Shown in pieces: positions 19,416-26,850 of a stretch of DNA of 64,000 nucleotides; the first letter of the stretch is position 1, and every line of letters starts with the position of its first letter. The DNA is from Desulfuromonadales bacterium. Its GTDB lineage: Bacteria > Desulfobacterota > Desulfuromonadia > Desulfuromonadales > BM103. The notes under the pieces are model-generated. The model was not told the DNA's origin, did no database searches, and saw only the letters and a program-made list of their open reading frames with translations. The stretch spans positions 99,847 to 163,846 of the forward strand of contig JAQYVZ010000004.1 of assembly GCA_030145205.1 (NCBI GenBank). The letters run 5' to 3'. The position numbers were made by a program, and so were the translations under genes.

Positions 19416-19595
19416 TCAGACCTCTTTGCATTCGTTGTACCCCCAGTTTTCAATGCGGTCTTCAACTTGAACGGTAAGATTTTGGCCCTCGTAGGCAATG
19501 ACGGTACCCTCGGTGTCGTTGGCCAGTTTTTTGACCTTGCGGATGCTCCCATGGGAGACAGCCTGGCACACATTGATCAGCTCTTCGTTGGTCAT
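19416..19595 (-). CDS. Small conserved-looking protein, 59 aa
   Basis: A 59-residue frame from ATG 19595 to TGA 19416, with AAGGAGG and a second AAGGA upstream and a perfect terminator downstream, so it is a real transcription unit. The sequence starts MTNEELINVCQAVSHGS and contains a central TEGTVIAYEGQNLTVQVED beta-strand pattern and two Cys residues that are not arranged as a metal motif. The alternating hydrophobic pattern suggests a small SH3-like or KOW-like barrel. No family is recognised. It lies alone on the minus strand between groEL and a two-component pair. Confidence 0.7.
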   Translation of the reverse strand: MTNEELINVCQAVSHGSIRKVKKLANDTEGTVIAYEGQNLTVQVEDRIENWGYNECKEV

Positions 19596-20005
19596 TGTTC
19601 CTTAATCCTCCTTGGGTTGAGTGTGGAAATCTTTCCTCCTATATACGGGATTTAATAATTTTTTAAAGCTTGAATTTTTTTTTTGTTTGTTGTTTTATTA
19701 AAAGTTCCTTATTCGACCCCCCGCTTGAGCGCAAGTGGGGGGCTTTGTTTTCTGAGGCGGTGACGTTATTCTTGGGTCGCGAAGGGAGCTTGTTTGCTAT
19801 TCCTATTGACTACAAGCAACTGGCTTCTGTCTTGTGACATTGACATAAAAGCTTTGCAGACAATTTTGTTCTGAAGGCGCAATTCTTGATAGCTACGACG
19901 CTTTAGTGATTGCGAAGGGCGCCAACGAAAAATTAATTGCTCGACCTGCTTCGGACTGTGCATAACCACAGTGTTCTGCTCTGTGGTTTGTGCTATCGTT
20001 CTCTT
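19596..20005. other. Intergenic region with orphan hairpin and promoter-proximal inverted repeat
   Basis: An AT-rich stretch (19640-19710) is followed by a terminator-like hairpin at 19716-19742 (CCCCCCGCTTG/CAAGTGGGGGG, then TTTGTTTT) with no gene upstream on the + strand. The region just before it could encode a small RNA; this is not shown by other evidence. A perfect 8-bp inverted repeat AACCACAG-N9-CTGTGGTT at 19964-19988 lies just before the start of the sensor kinase gene and could be an operator. No protein gene is seen. Confidence 0.5.
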
Positions 20006-21364
20006 ATGAGATTGGCACTGAAACACCAGATTATTCTTGCCCCCGCTGTGGTCCTGCTGCTGATGAGCCTGTTGCTCGCCTTTCTGCAATACAGCTATTG
20101 GGATCTGTCTGTTGCCCGGCAACAGGAGCAGGCACTGAAGGCTTCGTTCCTGGCTTTGGCCGAAGTGGACATGGCTGCCCAGCGCATGATCCTGGTCAGC
20201 AACCTGCTGGCTCAGGAGCGCACGCCAGACCCGCGCAAGCTGGAGCATTTCGAAGAGCTCTATCTGCACATGGCCAAATCCTTGGTGAGATTAAGGGACT
20301 CAGACCACTTTGAGGCTGGCGCCCTGGATCATATCATTGATATCCAGTCCGAACTCAACCCGCGGCGCGGCTTTCGGCTCGAGCAGCTTGAGCCGATTAT
20401 GAAGCAACTGCGGCCTCATTTGACCACGCTTCTGGAAGAGTTGAATCGTCAGCGGCAAGAATTTGTCGATCTGCACCAGGAAGATATTGATGAACTGGTC
20501 GAGCGTACCGGTTATGTATCGATCATCGGATTGGGCAGTGCCATCCTGATCGGCATTCTGCTTTCGATGGCCTTTGCCAGACATATTTTGCGACGGATTC
20601 AGATTCTGTCGGAAAGCGCCGAACGCGTGACCCGCGGGGACTTTTCTCCGCCACCTGCACCGGACAAGGTTCGTGACGAGCTGGACGGCTTGGCGGTGTC
20701 AATCAACCACATGACAGACCAGTTGATCGGCGTGGTCGCTTCGGAGAAGTTGATCGAAGGTGCTGAAGAAGAACGCCGGCGGATCGCCATGGACCTGCAC
20801 GACCAGACCCTGGCCGACCTGGCTTCGGTGCAGCGCGGTCTGGAACAGTTGCCTGGGGATGATGCCAAGCGTATTGAAGCGGACTTGCAGCGTGCCATTG
20901 CCAACCTGCGAGTGGTGATGGATGATCTGCATCCGCAAACGCTCGACATCCTTGGCCTGGGTGCAGCGATTGAATCCCAGCTGGAAAAAACCTGCAGCCG
21001 CGACGGTGCCCCGGAATATTTCTGGCTGGCCGATGAAGATGTCGCGGCGTTGCCACTGTCCCGTTCCGTCCAAGTCAGTCTGTACCGGATTGCGGTCGAG
21101 GCGATCCAGAACGTGTTGCGTCATTCTGGTGCGACCCGGTTTGAAGTGGCTCTGGCGCGTCGCGGTTGGGAACTGCTGTTGTCGGTCGAAGACAACGGTT
21201 CCGGTTTCAACCATACGGATGCCCTGTCCGGGGATCGGGGTGGGCGTGGTTTGCACAACATCACCGAACGGTCCCGGGCGATCGGGGCTCAAGTGGCCTG
21301 GCGTCCTTCGCGGTTTTCCAGCGGCACACGCTTTGAGCTGATCCTCCCGCTTGACGACGAATAA
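20006..21364 (+). CDS. NarX/DegS-type sensor histidine kinase
   Basis: 452 residues from ATG 20006 (no clear ribosome site). TM1 is about 8-30 (IILAPAVVLLLMSLLLAFL), followed by a helical periplasmic region to about 165, TM2 about 172-192 (SIIGLGSAILIGILLSMAF), and a HAMP linker. Next comes a HisKA_3 dimerisation domain with the phospho-acceptor His in RRRIAMDLHDQ. The ATPase domain has an N-box EAIQNVLRHSG and G-box DNGSGF and GGRGLHNITERS. It would phosphorylate the regulator encoded 13 bases downstream. The signal is unknown. Confidence 0.9.
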   Translation: MRLALKHQIILAPAVVLLLMSLLLAFLQYSYWDLSVARQQEQALKASFLALAEVDMAAQRMILVSNLLAQERTPDPRKLEHFEELYLHMAKSLVRLRDSDHFEAGALDHIIDIQSELNPRRGFRLEQLEPIMKQLRPHLTTLLEELNRQRQEFVDLHQEDIDELVERTGYVSIIGLGSAILIGILLSMAFARHILRRIQILSESAERVTRGDFSPPPAPDKVRDELDGLAVSINHMTDQLIGVVASEKLIEGAEEERRRIAMDLHDQTLADLASVQRGLEQLPGDDAKRIEADLQRAIANLRVVMDDLHPQTLDILGLGAAIESQLEKTCSRDGAPEYFWLADEDVAALPLSRSVQVSLYRIAVEAIQNVLRHSGATRFEVALARRGWELLLSVEDNGSGFNHTDALSGDRGGRGLHNITERSRAIGAQVAWRPSRFSSGTRFELILPLDDE

Positions 21365-21376
21365 AGAAGGTAAGGC

Positions 21377-22123
21377 ATGGACGTCTATCAACTGGTAATT
21401 GCCGAAGACAACCCGAAAGATTTCGAATTCCTCAAGCAGACGGTGGCGGATTGGTGCGAGTCCTGCCAGGTGGTTCACGCGAGCAACGGTCGCGAAGCAC
21501 TGGCCGCGGCCCGTGAGCTGGAGACCCCCCTGGTGATCAGCGACATCCAGATGCCGGAGATGAACGGTGTTGATTTCGCCCGGGCGCTCTGGGAAACCAA
21601 GCCGTATGCCCGGATCGTGTTCTGGAGCCAATTCAAAGACGAAATGTATATCCGGACCCTGGCCCGGATCGTGCCGCCGGAGACGGTGTACGGTTATCTG
21701 TTGAAATCGAACGCCCGTGAAACCATATCCACTGCGATCCACACGGTGCTTTTCGATGAGCAGTGCTGGATCGATCCCGAGGTACGGAAAGTTCAGGGGC
21801 GCACCGGCCATAGCCAGACCGCCTTATCCGACATTGAATATGAGGCGCTGCTCGATATTTCCATGGGGTTGACTGACAACCTGATTGCCCAGCGGCGTTA
21901 CCTGTCGCGTCGGGGTGTGCAGAGCCGGCTCAACTCCCTCTACGGTAAGCTCAGTATTGACCAGGACCAGTTCCAGACGGACAAGGTCGGCGAGGCATTC
22001 AATCTGCGCAACCGGGCTGTGGCGGTCGCTCTGCATCGTGGGTTGATCAATGCGTTTGAGCTTGAGAATGAAGAGAAAGAGCTGCAGTCCTGGTTGAAGC
22101 GGTTCCGGGCCGGGCGGGCCTGA
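21377..22123 (+). CDS. Response regulator with LuxR-like output domain
   Basis: 248 residues with AAGAAGG before the start. The receiver domain (1-125) has acidic EDN, phospho-Asp in LVISDIQMPEMNG, and Lys in YGYLLKSN. The output region (about 150-210) has the order of a LuxR-type HTH (LSDIEYEALLDISMGLTDNLIAQRRYLSRRGVQSRL) but lacks the standard KLxVSxxTVKxH recognition pattern, so DNA binding should be regarded as divergent. A charged C-terminal tail ends RFRAGRA. It is co-transcribed with the kinase upstream. Confidence 0.87.
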   Translation: MDVYQLVIAEDNPKDFEFLKQTVADWCESCQVVHASNGREALAAARELETPLVISDIQMPEMNGVDFARALWETKPYARIVFWSQFKDEMYIRTLARIVPPETVYGYLLKSNARETISTAIHTVLFDEQCWIDPEVRKVQGRTGHSQTALSDIEYEALLDISMGLTDNLIAQRRYLSRRGVQSRLNSLYGKLSIDQDQFQTDKVGEAFNLRNRAVAVALHRGLINAFELENEEKELQSWLKRFRAGRA

Positions 22124-22149
22124 CCTGCCTCGTTTCCTTGCTTGTCATC

Positions 22150-22515
22150 CCTGTCACATTTCATGCTCGATTTTCTCAGGTTTCTACCCGGGGTTTCGCC
22201 CCCGGACGCCGCCATCCTTTTGTTGCTCGCCCAAGTAAAGGATGCAAAAGAAGGGCGCCCGATCTCCTTGCCCGCCATACGGCGGGTTCCCTCCACCGAA
22301 AAAATGAACGCTGGCAGGGCAAAAACTCGGCTATCGCCTCAGACAGTTTGCCCTGCTTCTCGTCATTAATCCTTTCGGCTCCGGCGGCGTCACACAGGGA
22401 TGGAAAATCATTAATTAGTCGGGGACAGCCCCCTCACAGCTCTCTCTCAGAATTTAACTCCCTCTCCCCTGGCGGACCCACAGGGCCTAAAGGAGAGGGT
22501 TGAGGTGAGGGGGAA
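22150..22515. repeat. Non-coding interspersed-repeat-like region
   Basis: A 470-base gap between the response regulator and the FadR-type gene. It holds GC-rich palindromic sequence, including a CCCTCTCC...GGAGAGGG inverted repeat around 22460-22500 within a CTCAC...GTGAGG frame, and a translated-looking segment typical of intergenic repeats in proteobacteria (recognised by eye). No gene is supported. Confidence 0.45.
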
Positions 22516-22562
22516 CTCTGTCGACTTCTCCCTTGTTGCCCGGTTAAAATCATGCTAAGAAC

Positions 22563-22573
22563 TGGTCATACCA
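22563..22573. promoter_or_regulatory. FadR/LldR-type operator, TGGTCATACCA
   Basis: An 11-base TGGT-N3-ACCA palindrome 22 bases before the regulator start. The same form, TGGTCTTACCA, overlaps the lutC promoter at 29613. GntR/FadR-family LldR regulators bind TGGT..ACCA palindromes, so this points to autoregulation. Confidence 0.75.
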
Positions 22574-22594
22574 AATGACAAGTGGGGAAAAGGC

Positions 22595-23314
22595 ATGACC
22601 ATTGTATTTGAGCCGATCCGGCCGAAAAAACTTTCTGAAGAAATTGTTGAGCAGATCAAGGGGCTGATTGCCGGCGGAGATCTGAAACCGGGTGACAGGA
22701 TTCCCTCCGAACGTGAGTTGGCGGCTATGCTGGGAGTGAGCCGCCCATCGGTGCGTGAGGCGATTATGGTGCTGGATGCCCTGGGTTTTCTCGAGGCGCG
22801 CCAGGGTGGTGGGACCTACGTTCGATCGCTTACGGATAGCGGTATTGCCGAGCCTCTGGCCAGTCTAGTTGAAAAGAAAGATCCAGTCATGCTGCGCTCC
22901 CTGGTCGAAGTTCGGATGGGGCTGGAGAGCTGGTCGGCCTACCTAGCTGCGCAACGGGCCGAGCCGGCAGAGATTGACGAGATGCGTCGTCTCTATACCA
23001 TTATGGAGAAGCAGGCGTCTCGTGGCGGTTGGGATTCGGAGATCGATGCACAGTTCCATTACGTCATTACCGCAGCCAGCCACAACAGCCTGCAAATGCA
23101 CCTGCTCGACTCAATCCACAGCTTGTTCCATACCACCATTCAGGTCGCACTGACAGAGTTCTATCAACAAGAAGGGTATCTCGAGAAGCTGCTGTCGCAT
23201 CACCGGGACATCCTGGAGGCGATTGCCACTCGTGAGCCGGAGCGCGCCAGACAGAAGATGATGGAGCACTTGACCATGGTGGAAGAGAAGATGGCGCAGT
23301 TGCTGACGACCTGA
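22595..23314 (+). CDS. FadR-family GntR regulator, likely lactate-responsive (LldR-like)
   Basis: 239 residues. The winged-helix HTH (about 8-75) has LKPGDRIPSERELAAMLGVSR and SVREAIMVLDALGFLE. The FadR C-terminal ligand domain (about 90-230) carries the metal-binding Asp/His pattern (EIDAQFHYVITAASHN and LLSHHRDILEAI). It likely represses its own gene and the lutBA-lutC genes through the shared TGGTCNTACCA operators and releases them on lactate. It is separated from lut by three unrelated genes. The assignment as lactate regulator rests on the operator match, not on the protein sequence alone. Confidence 0.88.
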   Translation: MTIVFEPIRPKKLSEEIVEQIKGLIAGGDLKPGDRIPSERELAAMLGVSRPSVREAIMVLDALGFLEARQGGGTYVRSLTDSGIAEPLASLVEKKDPVMLRSLVEVRMGLESWSAYLAAQRAEPAEIDEMRRLYTIMEKQASRGGWDSEIDAQFHYVITAASHNSLQMHLLDSIHSLFHTTIQVALTEFYQQEGYLEKLLSHHRDILEAIATREPERARQKMMEHLTMVEEKMAQLLTT

Positions 23315-23398
23315 GGGCGTGGATGTGTTTATTGTAAAGTAGGGCCGCAGTCGGGAGAGAGTTGTTTTCCAGCTGTCTGATTCTCTGGGTAAGAATTT

Positions 23399-23426
23399 TT
23401 GAGTTCTTCGCGGGTTTTGCTATGCT
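23399..23426 (+). promoter_or_regulatory. Promoter of the FecR-domain gene set
   Basis: TTGAGT at 23399-23404 and TATGCT at 23421-23426, spaced 16 bases, about 70 bases before the start codon. Confidence 0.55.
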
Positions 23427-23494
23427 TAAGGTCTGAAACGGATGTTCTGTACCTGTTTGGTTGTTTCTGAAAAATGCTTTCAGGGGGCTATTCC

Positions 23495-23935
23495 ATGAGA
23501 AAATGTATCCTGTTGTGTTTACTGCTACTCTTGGTTCCGGCTGCGGGTAGTGTCGCGAGCGAAGCGATCGGCAGCATCAAGAATGTTCAGGGAGAATCCC
23601 AGATTTTGCGGGATGGATCTGAATTGATGGCTCTTGTCGGTGCTACTGTTTTTGAGCGAGATTTGATTCGGACAGGTCGAAATGCGTCTCTGGCTGTTAT
23701 CCTGCGTGATGACACAATCGTGTCTCTCGGACCAGAGAGTGAACTCTCCCTTAAAGAATATCTGTTTGAACCGAAGGAAAACCGGTTCTCCGTCATCTTG
23801 AAAATGCTCAAAGGAACATTTATCTACATGTCGGGAGTGATCGGTAAGCTGTCTCCCGAATCGATTCAGCTCGAAACTCCAGATTCAACCATTGCGGTCC
23901 GAGGCACCCGGGTCATGATCCAGGTCAAACCCTGA
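23495..23935 (+). CDS. Secreted FecR-domain protein
   Basis: 146 residues from ATG 23495, which has AGGGGG upstream; an ATG 21 bases earlier is less likely. The signal peptide is residues 1-22 (ILLCLLLLLVPAAGSVAS). A FecR-like beta domain (about 25-140) contains AIGSIKNVQGESQILRDG, the GRNASLAVILRDDTIVSLGPES motif and a C-terminal DSTIAVRGTRVMI stretch. Such domains occur in periplasmic signalling proteins. It opens a three-gene set with an OmpA-type protein and a CHASE2-HD-GYP protein. Confidence 0.85.
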   Translation: MRKCILLCLLLLLVPAAGSVASEAIGSIKNVQGESQILRDGSELMALVGATVFERDLIRTGRNASLAVILRDDTIVSLGPESELSLKEYLFEPKENRFSVILKMLKGTFIYMSGVIGKLSPESIQLETPDSTIAVRGTRVMIQVKP

Positions 23936-23968
23936 TCGACTTTTACGCTTGTACCAAGGAGGTATCTT

Positions 23969-24574
23969 ATGGCCGCGGCAGCACCCTTTGTCGTTCTTTT
24001 TGCATGGCTTGTGTTTGGGATATGGGGCCCTGAAGATAAAACCCGTGTGATTCTTCTGGAAGATCCGGATGGCCAGGTCGGCCAGGTAGAGGTGGTGACG
24101 GCTGGTGGTAGCCAGCTGTTGAGCCAAGCGGGCGAGATGACGGTGGTCCGGAGTGCGGAAAAGGCTCCGATTGAAGTACGTCAGGCTGATATGGTTGCCG
24201 TGGAAAGAACCTTTGCCGCAGCTTTGGCGATCGAGCCCCTTCTCCCGGAAAAATTTCTACTTTATTTTATGCCGGACAGTACGGAGCTTGTGCCTGAGTC
24301 GCGTGAACTTCTGTTACGTATTTTGGAAGAAATAAACCAAAGAAACTCGCAAGATATTGGTATCAACGGCCACAGTGATCGTGTCGGTTCGGAGGAGTAC
24401 AATAAAGCTCTTTCACTGCAGCGGGCATTGGCTGTGCGTGAGTTGTTGCGCATGCAGGGAATTGACCAGATATTGATGAACACGGCTTCTCATGGCGAAG
24501 GGAATCCCCTGATCGAGACCCCGGACAATGTTCCAGAACCGCGCAACCGGCGTGTCGAAGTAATCGTTCGCTGA
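23969..24574 (+). CDS. OmpA-family peptidoglycan-binding protein
   Basis: 201 residues; AAGGAGG lies eight bases before the start. A hydrophobic N-terminal segment (3-20) would be a membrane anchor or signal. A C-terminal OmpA domain (about 90-200) shows LYFMPDSTELVPES, INGHSDRVGS, NKALSLQRALAVRELL and NRRVEVIVR, including the Asp and Arg that bind diaminopimelate in peptidoglycan. It probably couples the envelope to the next gene product, which starts four bases after its stop. Confidence 0.88.
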   Translation: MAAAAPFVVLFAWLVFGIWGPEDKTRVILLEDPDGQVGQVEVVTAGGSQLLSQAGEMTVVRSAEKAPIEVRQADMVAVERTFAAALAIEPLLPEKFLLYFMPDSTELVPESRELLLRILEEINQRNSQDIGINGHSDRVGSEEYNKALSLQRALAVRELLRMQGIDQILMNTASHGEGNPLIETPDNVPEPRNRRVEVIVR

Positions 24575-24577
24575 CGT

Positions 24578-26599
24578 ATGTGGCTAAGGTCCAGAAATAA
24601 TGCGTCGCACCGATTTAACCCTTTGCGGGGTGGATATTGGCTGTTGACATTTCTCGGCTTGTTGTTGACCTGCTTGGGCCTTTTTGCAGTTTTACAATCC
24701 CCCCGCCTGCTTGACGATACCTCTGCACAGGTCTACGACCAGATGCTGGCTATGCGTGATCAACCTGAGCCGAGTCCTGTGCCTGTCCTGGTTGGCATTG
24801 ATGAAGAAAGTCTGAAACGGTTCGGGCAATGGCCCTGGCCCCGTTATCGGTTGGCGGCCCTCGTTGATGAGCTCGGGAACGCAGGCGCCAGTGTGGTTGC
24901 GTTGGATATCCTGATGTCGGAACCGGACCGGACCTCACCAGAGGTTCTATTGCGGGAACGGGCGCGCGATCTCGGCGAAACGGTTCCTGTTGCCGCGGTT
25001 GTTCGAGAAAGTGAATACAATGACCGGGTGTTGGCAAAGGCGTTGTCCAGCACAGTAACAGTTCTCGGGTTCCGGTTTGATTATTCCGGACAACCCATGG
25101 AAGCGCCGATTGTTGCGCCACGGCCGTTGCAGCAAGTTGTTCTGCGCCAGGCAGCTGGGAGCCGCCCGGGTTGGCAAGAACCGTCGGGGCAGGTTTGTAG
25201 TATCGTCCCCTTGGCCGAAGCCGCGGCCATGCAAGGTTTTACTAATGCCCAGGCTGACCCCGACGGGGTGCTGCGTCGTGTCCCTGTGCTTCTCTCAGGG
25301 CCAATGGGTGTTTCTCCAAGCCTGGCTTTCGCGGCATTGCTACAGGCCACAAGGGAGAAGGATATTCATCTTGATGCCAATGCCGGGGAAATGATCCTGA
25401 CCTGGAATAACCGGGAATATCCCCTCGACAGTCACGGTAACCTGCTTCTTTCATTCCGCCGCGATCCAAAGGCCTTTCGGTATATCTCAGCCGCAGATGT
25501 TTTGTCTGGCCAGGTTGAGTCGGGCAGTCTGACTGGTCAAATCGTTTTTGTCGGGGCCTGGGCCAGCGGCCTGGGGGACCGGCATGTGACTCCACTGCAT
25601 CGCTCCCTGCCGGGGCTGGCGGTCCATGCTGTGGTGGTTGACAATCTGCTGGCAGGCAACAATGTTGCCCGACCGGACTGGGCAAAAGGTGCAGAACTGA
25701 TTCTGGTGCTGCTGACCGGCCTTGGCACGACATTCCTTTTAAGCAGATACGGTTTTTGGTCGAATCTGCTGCTGATCCTCGTCGTGATGATGCTCCTGGT
25801 TGGTGGCAGTTGGGAGCTGATGCAACGGAGCGGTTTGTTCCTGTCGCCGGTTGTGCCGCTGTTGCTCCTGGGAGTAAATACAGCTGTTTTGAGCCTGTTT
25901 AAATATGGAACGGAATCGCGCAAACTGCTGAAGCGCACCCGGGAGTTGGTCGAAGCGCAAGACGCGACCATTATGAGCATGACCATTCTGTCAGAGGCCC
26001 GCGACGAGGAAACCGGAGAGCATATTCTGCGAACGCAGCGGTATATTGAGGCCTTGGCGCGGCATCTCAAGACTTTACCGAACTTCTGGGCTGAACTGGA
26101 TGATGAGGTGATCGAGTTGCTGTTCAAGTCTGCACCGTTGCACGATATCGGCAAAATTGGCATCCCCGATCAGATCTTGCGCAAGCCTGACGCGCTGACA
26201 GCTGAGGAATTTGCCATCATGAAAACCCATCCGCAGATTGGTGCAAAAGCCTTGGAGAAGACGGTGACAATGATGGAAAATCCCGATGGTTTGGTTTTCC
26301 TGAACTATGCCCGGCAGATGGTTGAATCCCATCATGAAAAGTGGGACGGTAGCGGATATCCCTATGGTTTGAGCGGCGATGCCATTCCACTCGCCGGGCG
26401 TTTGATGGCTCTGGCAGATGTGTATGATGCGTTGATTTCCGAGCGAGTCTACAAGGAAGCGTTTTCCCATGAGAAAGCCAAAGAGATGATCCTCAGTGGA
26501 CGTGGTGGCCATTTTGACCCTGACGTTGTTGACGCTTTCGTCGCAACTGAAAAGCGGTTTATGGAAATCGCCCGCGAGCTTGCGGATAGCCCCGAGTAG
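24578..26599 (+). CDS. CHASE2-HD-GYP c-di-GMP phosphodiesterase
   Basis: 673 residues. TM1 (about 20-40) precedes an extracytoplasmic CHASE2 domain (about 50-350, with GIDEESLKRFGQWPWPR and VVALDIL). It is followed by three TM helices (about 365-450). The cytosolic HD-GYP domain has intact HDIGKIGIPD at residue 522 and SHHEKWDGSGYP around 585, so it should hydrolyse c-di-GMP. Output could lower c-di-GMP and so favour adhesin release, linking it in function, though not position, to the Lap system. It is coupled to the OmpA-type gene upstream. Confidence 0.93.
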   Translation: MWLRSRNNASHRFNPLRGGYWLLTFLGLLLTCLGLFAVLQSPRLLDDTSAQVYDQMLAMRDQPEPSPVPVLVGIDEESLKRFGQWPWPRYRLAALVDELGNAGASVVALDILMSEPDRTSPEVLLRERARDLGETVPVAAVVRESEYNDRVLAKALSSTVTVLGFRFDYSGQPMEAPIVAPRPLQQVVLRQAAGSRPGWQEPSGQVCSIVPLAEAAAMQGFTNAQADPDGVLRRVPVLLSGPMGVSPSLAFAALLQATREKDIHLDANAGEMILTWNNREYPLDSHGNLLLSFRRDPKAFRYISAADVLSGQVESGSLTGQIVFVGAWASGLGDRHVTPLHRSLPGLAVHAVVVDNLLAGNNVARPDWAKGAELILVLLTGLGTTFLLSRYGFWSNLLLILVVMMLLVGGSWELMQRSGLFLSPVVPLLLLGVNTAVLSLFKYGTESRKLLKRTRELVEAQDATIMSMTILSEARDEETGEHILRTQRYIEALARHLKTLPNFWAELDDEVIELLFKSAPLHDIGKIGIPDQILRKPDALTAEEFAIMKTHPQIGAKALEKTVTMMENPDGLVFLNYARQMVESHHEKWDGSGYPYGLSGDAIPLAGRLMALADVYDALISERVYKEAFSHEKAKEMILSGRGGHFDPDVVDAFVATEKRFMEIARELADSPE

Positions 26600-26850
26600 C
26601 CCTTCCTCCCTCTCTCATTCAAAAAAGTCAGAGCAAGATGTTCGCCAGGCATCGCCTTCCCCGGGGAGTTCCATCACATATATTACCCGCTGCGACCGGT
26701 TCGCTCGCTACAGTTCAGGAATGGTATTGTCGCCGACGGTTAGCAGGTTCCTCGTGTTCGCTCAGAAGATTGCTTGCTTTGGGGCCTTACCCGTCTTTCG
26801 AGTGCAGTCTCGCTGCTTCTTACAACTTCCACAAATAAGCGATGTGCTTT

